Assembly: GCA_046313435.1 (NCBI GenBank)
Contig: JBKBYG010000033.1
Location: 1-16,775, forward strand
Source of the DNA: JBKBYG01 sp046313435
GTDB taxonomy: Bacteria > Pseudomonadota > Alphaproteobacteria > Rickettsiales > Arcanibacteraceae
Direction: 5' to 3'
Length of the DNA stretch: 16,775 nucleotides
Shown: positions 15,269 through 16,775 of the stretch, piece by piece
Numbering within the stretch: the stretch's first letter is position 1
Layout of the letters: each line of letters opens with the position of its first letter
Made by a program: the position numbers and the translations under genes
Notes under the pieces: model-generated
What the model saw: only the letters and a program-made list of their open reading frames with translations
Told to the model about the DNA's origin: nothing
Databases searched by the model: none

Positions 15269-16775
15269 GAATACTTTACATAGAGCTTTAAATTTTGCTC
15301 GTAATTATAAACATGAATATGCTACACTCGAGCATTTGTTACTTTCACTTCTAGAAGATGACGAGGCAAAAATCGCTCTACAAGCATATTTAGTAGATTT
15401 TGAATTCTTAAGCAAAAGACTTAAAGATTTTTTAAATACCAAATTATCTTCTTTAGTTAATTTAAATTTAAAAGAAACTAAACCTACTGCGGGCTTTCAA
15501 AGAGTAGTTCATAGAGCCGCTATACACGTGCATGCATCAGGCAAAAAAGAAGTTACCGGAGCAAATGTACTTGCAGAAATTTTTTCTGAACAAGAATCAT
15601 ATGCGGTATTTTTCTTAAGTGAATGCCACATTAATAGACAAGACATAATTAATTATATAGCTCATAATAATACCAATAACGTGAGCACAAGTAGTAATAA
15701 TGGAAATATTACTTCAAAGGCAGAATCAACTTCTAATACTGCAGAATTTGAAGAGGACACTAATAGTATTTCTTCAAATAAAGATAGTAAAGAAGTATCA
15801 AGTGCTATTACAAATTACTGCGTAAATTTAAATAAGCGTGCAGAAGATGGTAAAATTGATATTTTAATTGGTAGAGAACAAGAAATAGAGCGCACAATTG
15901 AAGTACTTTGCAGAAGATCAAAAAACAACCCTCTGTATGTTGGAGAGCCTGGAGTAGGTAAAACAGCGATTGCAGAAGGACTCGCCTTAAGGATAATAAA
16001 ACGTAATGTACCTCAAATCCTTAAAAACGCTATTATTTTTTCATTAGATATGGGTGCACTTGTTGCAGGAACCAGATATAGAGGTGATTTTGAGGACAGA
16101 ATTAAATCTGTTATTAAAGAAATCGAAAAACTACCTAACGCAATATTATTTATTGACGAAATTCACACTATAATAGGCGCAGGCGCAACTAGTGGTGGAT
16201 CTCTTGATGCCGGTAATTTATTAAAGCCAGCACTTGCAAGAGGAAGTTTTAAATGTATTGGCTCTACTACTTTTAAAGAATATCAAAGTCATTTTGCAAG
16301 CGTGAACGACATACATCGTCAGAATTATTTGAACGACCCCTATGACTCATTTATTTCCTGTTGGTCGGAGACGAATGCCGACAGCAATCAGCACGACAAC
16401 TTGACTATGTGGCGGAGCTACGCTGCTGATGGAAATGGCGTCGCTATTGTTCTTGACCTGAATCCCATGCAACTCGGCTCTATTGACCTTGGCGATATTG
16501 CTTTTTGGCCCGTATTTTACGAATCTGACGAAGGCCTCATCACTAGATGCGAAACTGCTTTCAATCAGCTTGCGGATGTTTTGGACTCATTAAGCCCAGA
16601 GGAACGCAACGCGAGTCCTCATATTTTTTCTCATGCGTTCAATGAGTTGATATACTTTTTGGCTGCGAGCCATAAGCATTTAGCTTTTGCACCCGAGCGT
16701 GAATGGCGTTTCATTTGGAGGCGCGAAAAGGTTCCCACAAAGTTTTCGCAGTTTCTAAAGCCCCAGATTAGCCGA
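15249..16775 (+). CDS. clpA: ClpA ATPase, N-terminal part, reading on in frame into unrelated sequence
   Basis: ClpA is the hexameric AAA+ unfoldase that feeds ClpP. Residues 1-~145 form the Clp N-domain, with two repeats (LENTLHRALNFARNYKHEYA, then HRAAIHVHASGKKEVTGANV), which is the ClpS docking site. An acidic Ser/Asn linker follows to about 190, then the first AAA+ domain: GREQEIERTIEVLCRRSKNN, Walker A GEPGVGKT at 232-239, pore loop AGTRYRGDFEDR, Walker B LFIDE at 300-304, then DAGNLLKPALARG and IGSTTFKEYQSHF ending at residue 349. Similarity stops there (about 16295), before the arginine finger and sensor region. The frame stays open for a further 160 codons of DUF2971-like sequence to the window edge. 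If real, the product could not be a working ClpA. The start at 15249 overlaps clpS by 20 bases. Confidence 0.9.
   Translation, partial: MLSKNLENTLHRALNFARNYKHEYATLEHLLLSLLEDDEAKIALQAYLVDFEFLSKRLKDFLNTKLSSLVNLNLKETKPTAGFQRVVHRAAIHVHASGKKEVTGANVLAEIFSEQESYAVFFLSECHINRQDIINYIAHNNTNNVSTSSNNGNITSKAESTSNTAEFEEDTNSISSNKDSKEVSSAITNYCVNLNKRAEDGKIDILIGREQEIERTIEVLCRRSKNNPLYVGEPGVGKTAIAEGLALRIIKRNVPQILKNAIIFSLDMGALVAGTRYRGDFEDRIKSVIKEIEKLPNAILFIDEIHTIIGAGATSGGSLDAGNLLKPALARGSFKCIGSTTFKEYQSHFASVNDIHRQNYLNDPYDSFISCWSETNADSNQHDNLTMWRSYAADGNGVAIVLDLNPMQLGSIDLGDIAFWPVFYESDEGLITRCETAFNQLADVLDSLSPEERNASPHIFSHAFNELIYFLAASHKHLAFAPEREWRFIWRREKVPTKFSQFLKPQISR
16296..16775 (+). other. Fragment of a DUF2971-type protein, foreign in composition
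   Basis: Continuing the clpA frame, these 160 codons lack ClpA features and instead show FISCWSETN, LTMWRSYAADGNGVAIVLDL and HLAFAPEREWRFIWRRE. This is the pattern of DUF2971 proteins (SCxSE, MWxxYA-GVAI and a late EREWR). Function is not established in a way I can rely on. The usual N-terminal part (roughly the first 100 residues) is absent and the C-terminus runs off the window, so this is an internal fragment. GC content by hand count is about 43-53% per 60 bases, against 28-38% just before, and codons such as GCG, CGG, CGC and CTC appear that are rare elsewhere in the window. An assembly join to DNA of another organism is the likeliest cause. Confidence 0.75.

Noticed and set aside
16302..16775. 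A separate gene starting at GTG 16302
   Set aside because: No Shine-Dalgarno precedes it, and the DUF2971 pattern begins mid-domain there, so it reads as an internal fragment, not a true start.

Overview
The window looks like chromosomal DNA of an obligate intracellular alphaproteobacterium of the order Rickettsiales (Rickettsia / Midichloria / Jidaibacter-like). The grounds are a strongly AT-rich sequence with A/T-ending codons, and host-association gene types (ankyrin and TPR proteins) mixed with core genes such as pheST, cyaY and clpS-clpA. A degenerate copy of a dispersed alphaproteobacterial intergenic repeat also fits. This is inference from gene content; nothing here fixes the genus.

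Layout, left to right. Positions 1-2487 (minus) hold pheS-pheT, the two subunits of phenylalanyl-tRNA synthetase, joined by a 4-base ATGA overlap; pheT runs off the left edge. Positions 2657-3769 (minus) hold an ankyrin-repeat protein. Upstream of it, at about 4017-4163, lies a decayed second copy of the pheS promoter, leader and first ~26 codons, in the same orientation as real pheS. Positions 4199-7551 (minus) form a tight operon: frataxin (cyaY), an MsbA/Atm1-type ABC exporter and a Pif1-like helicase, with one base between successive genes. A 278-base divergent spacer carries an inverted repeat and the intergenic repeat. On the plus strand follow an orphan type IV prepilin/pseudopilin-like protein (7830-8510) and a 1007-residue AsmA/YhdP-like inner-membrane protein (8625-11648). 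Facing them on the minus strand are a TPR protein (11666-12520) and a large unrecognised protein (12612-14666) with an internally duplicated ~75-residue domain and a C-terminal transmembrane hairpin. From 14852 on the plus strand are a divergent clpS and the 5' part of clpA.

The right end is abnormal. ClpA similarity stops abruptly at about 16295, in the middle of the first AAA+ domain. The same frame continues to the window edge as the interior of a DUF2971-type protein, with GC content rising from roughly 30-38% to roughly 43-53%. An assembly chimera at the contig end is the most economical explanation, but an in-frame recombination product has not been excluded.

How the genes work together: pheST is translation housekeeping. 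cyaY and its exporter may share iron-sulphur/iron homeostasis. The AsmA-like protein probably serves the envelope. clpS-clpA would form the N-degron branch of ClpAP proteolysis, except that this ClpS has lost most of its known N-degron-binding residues. The ankyrin, TPR and unknown 684-residue proteins are candidates for host interaction, on family grounds only. I found no tRNA, rRNA, CRISPR array, insertion sequence or complete mobile element.
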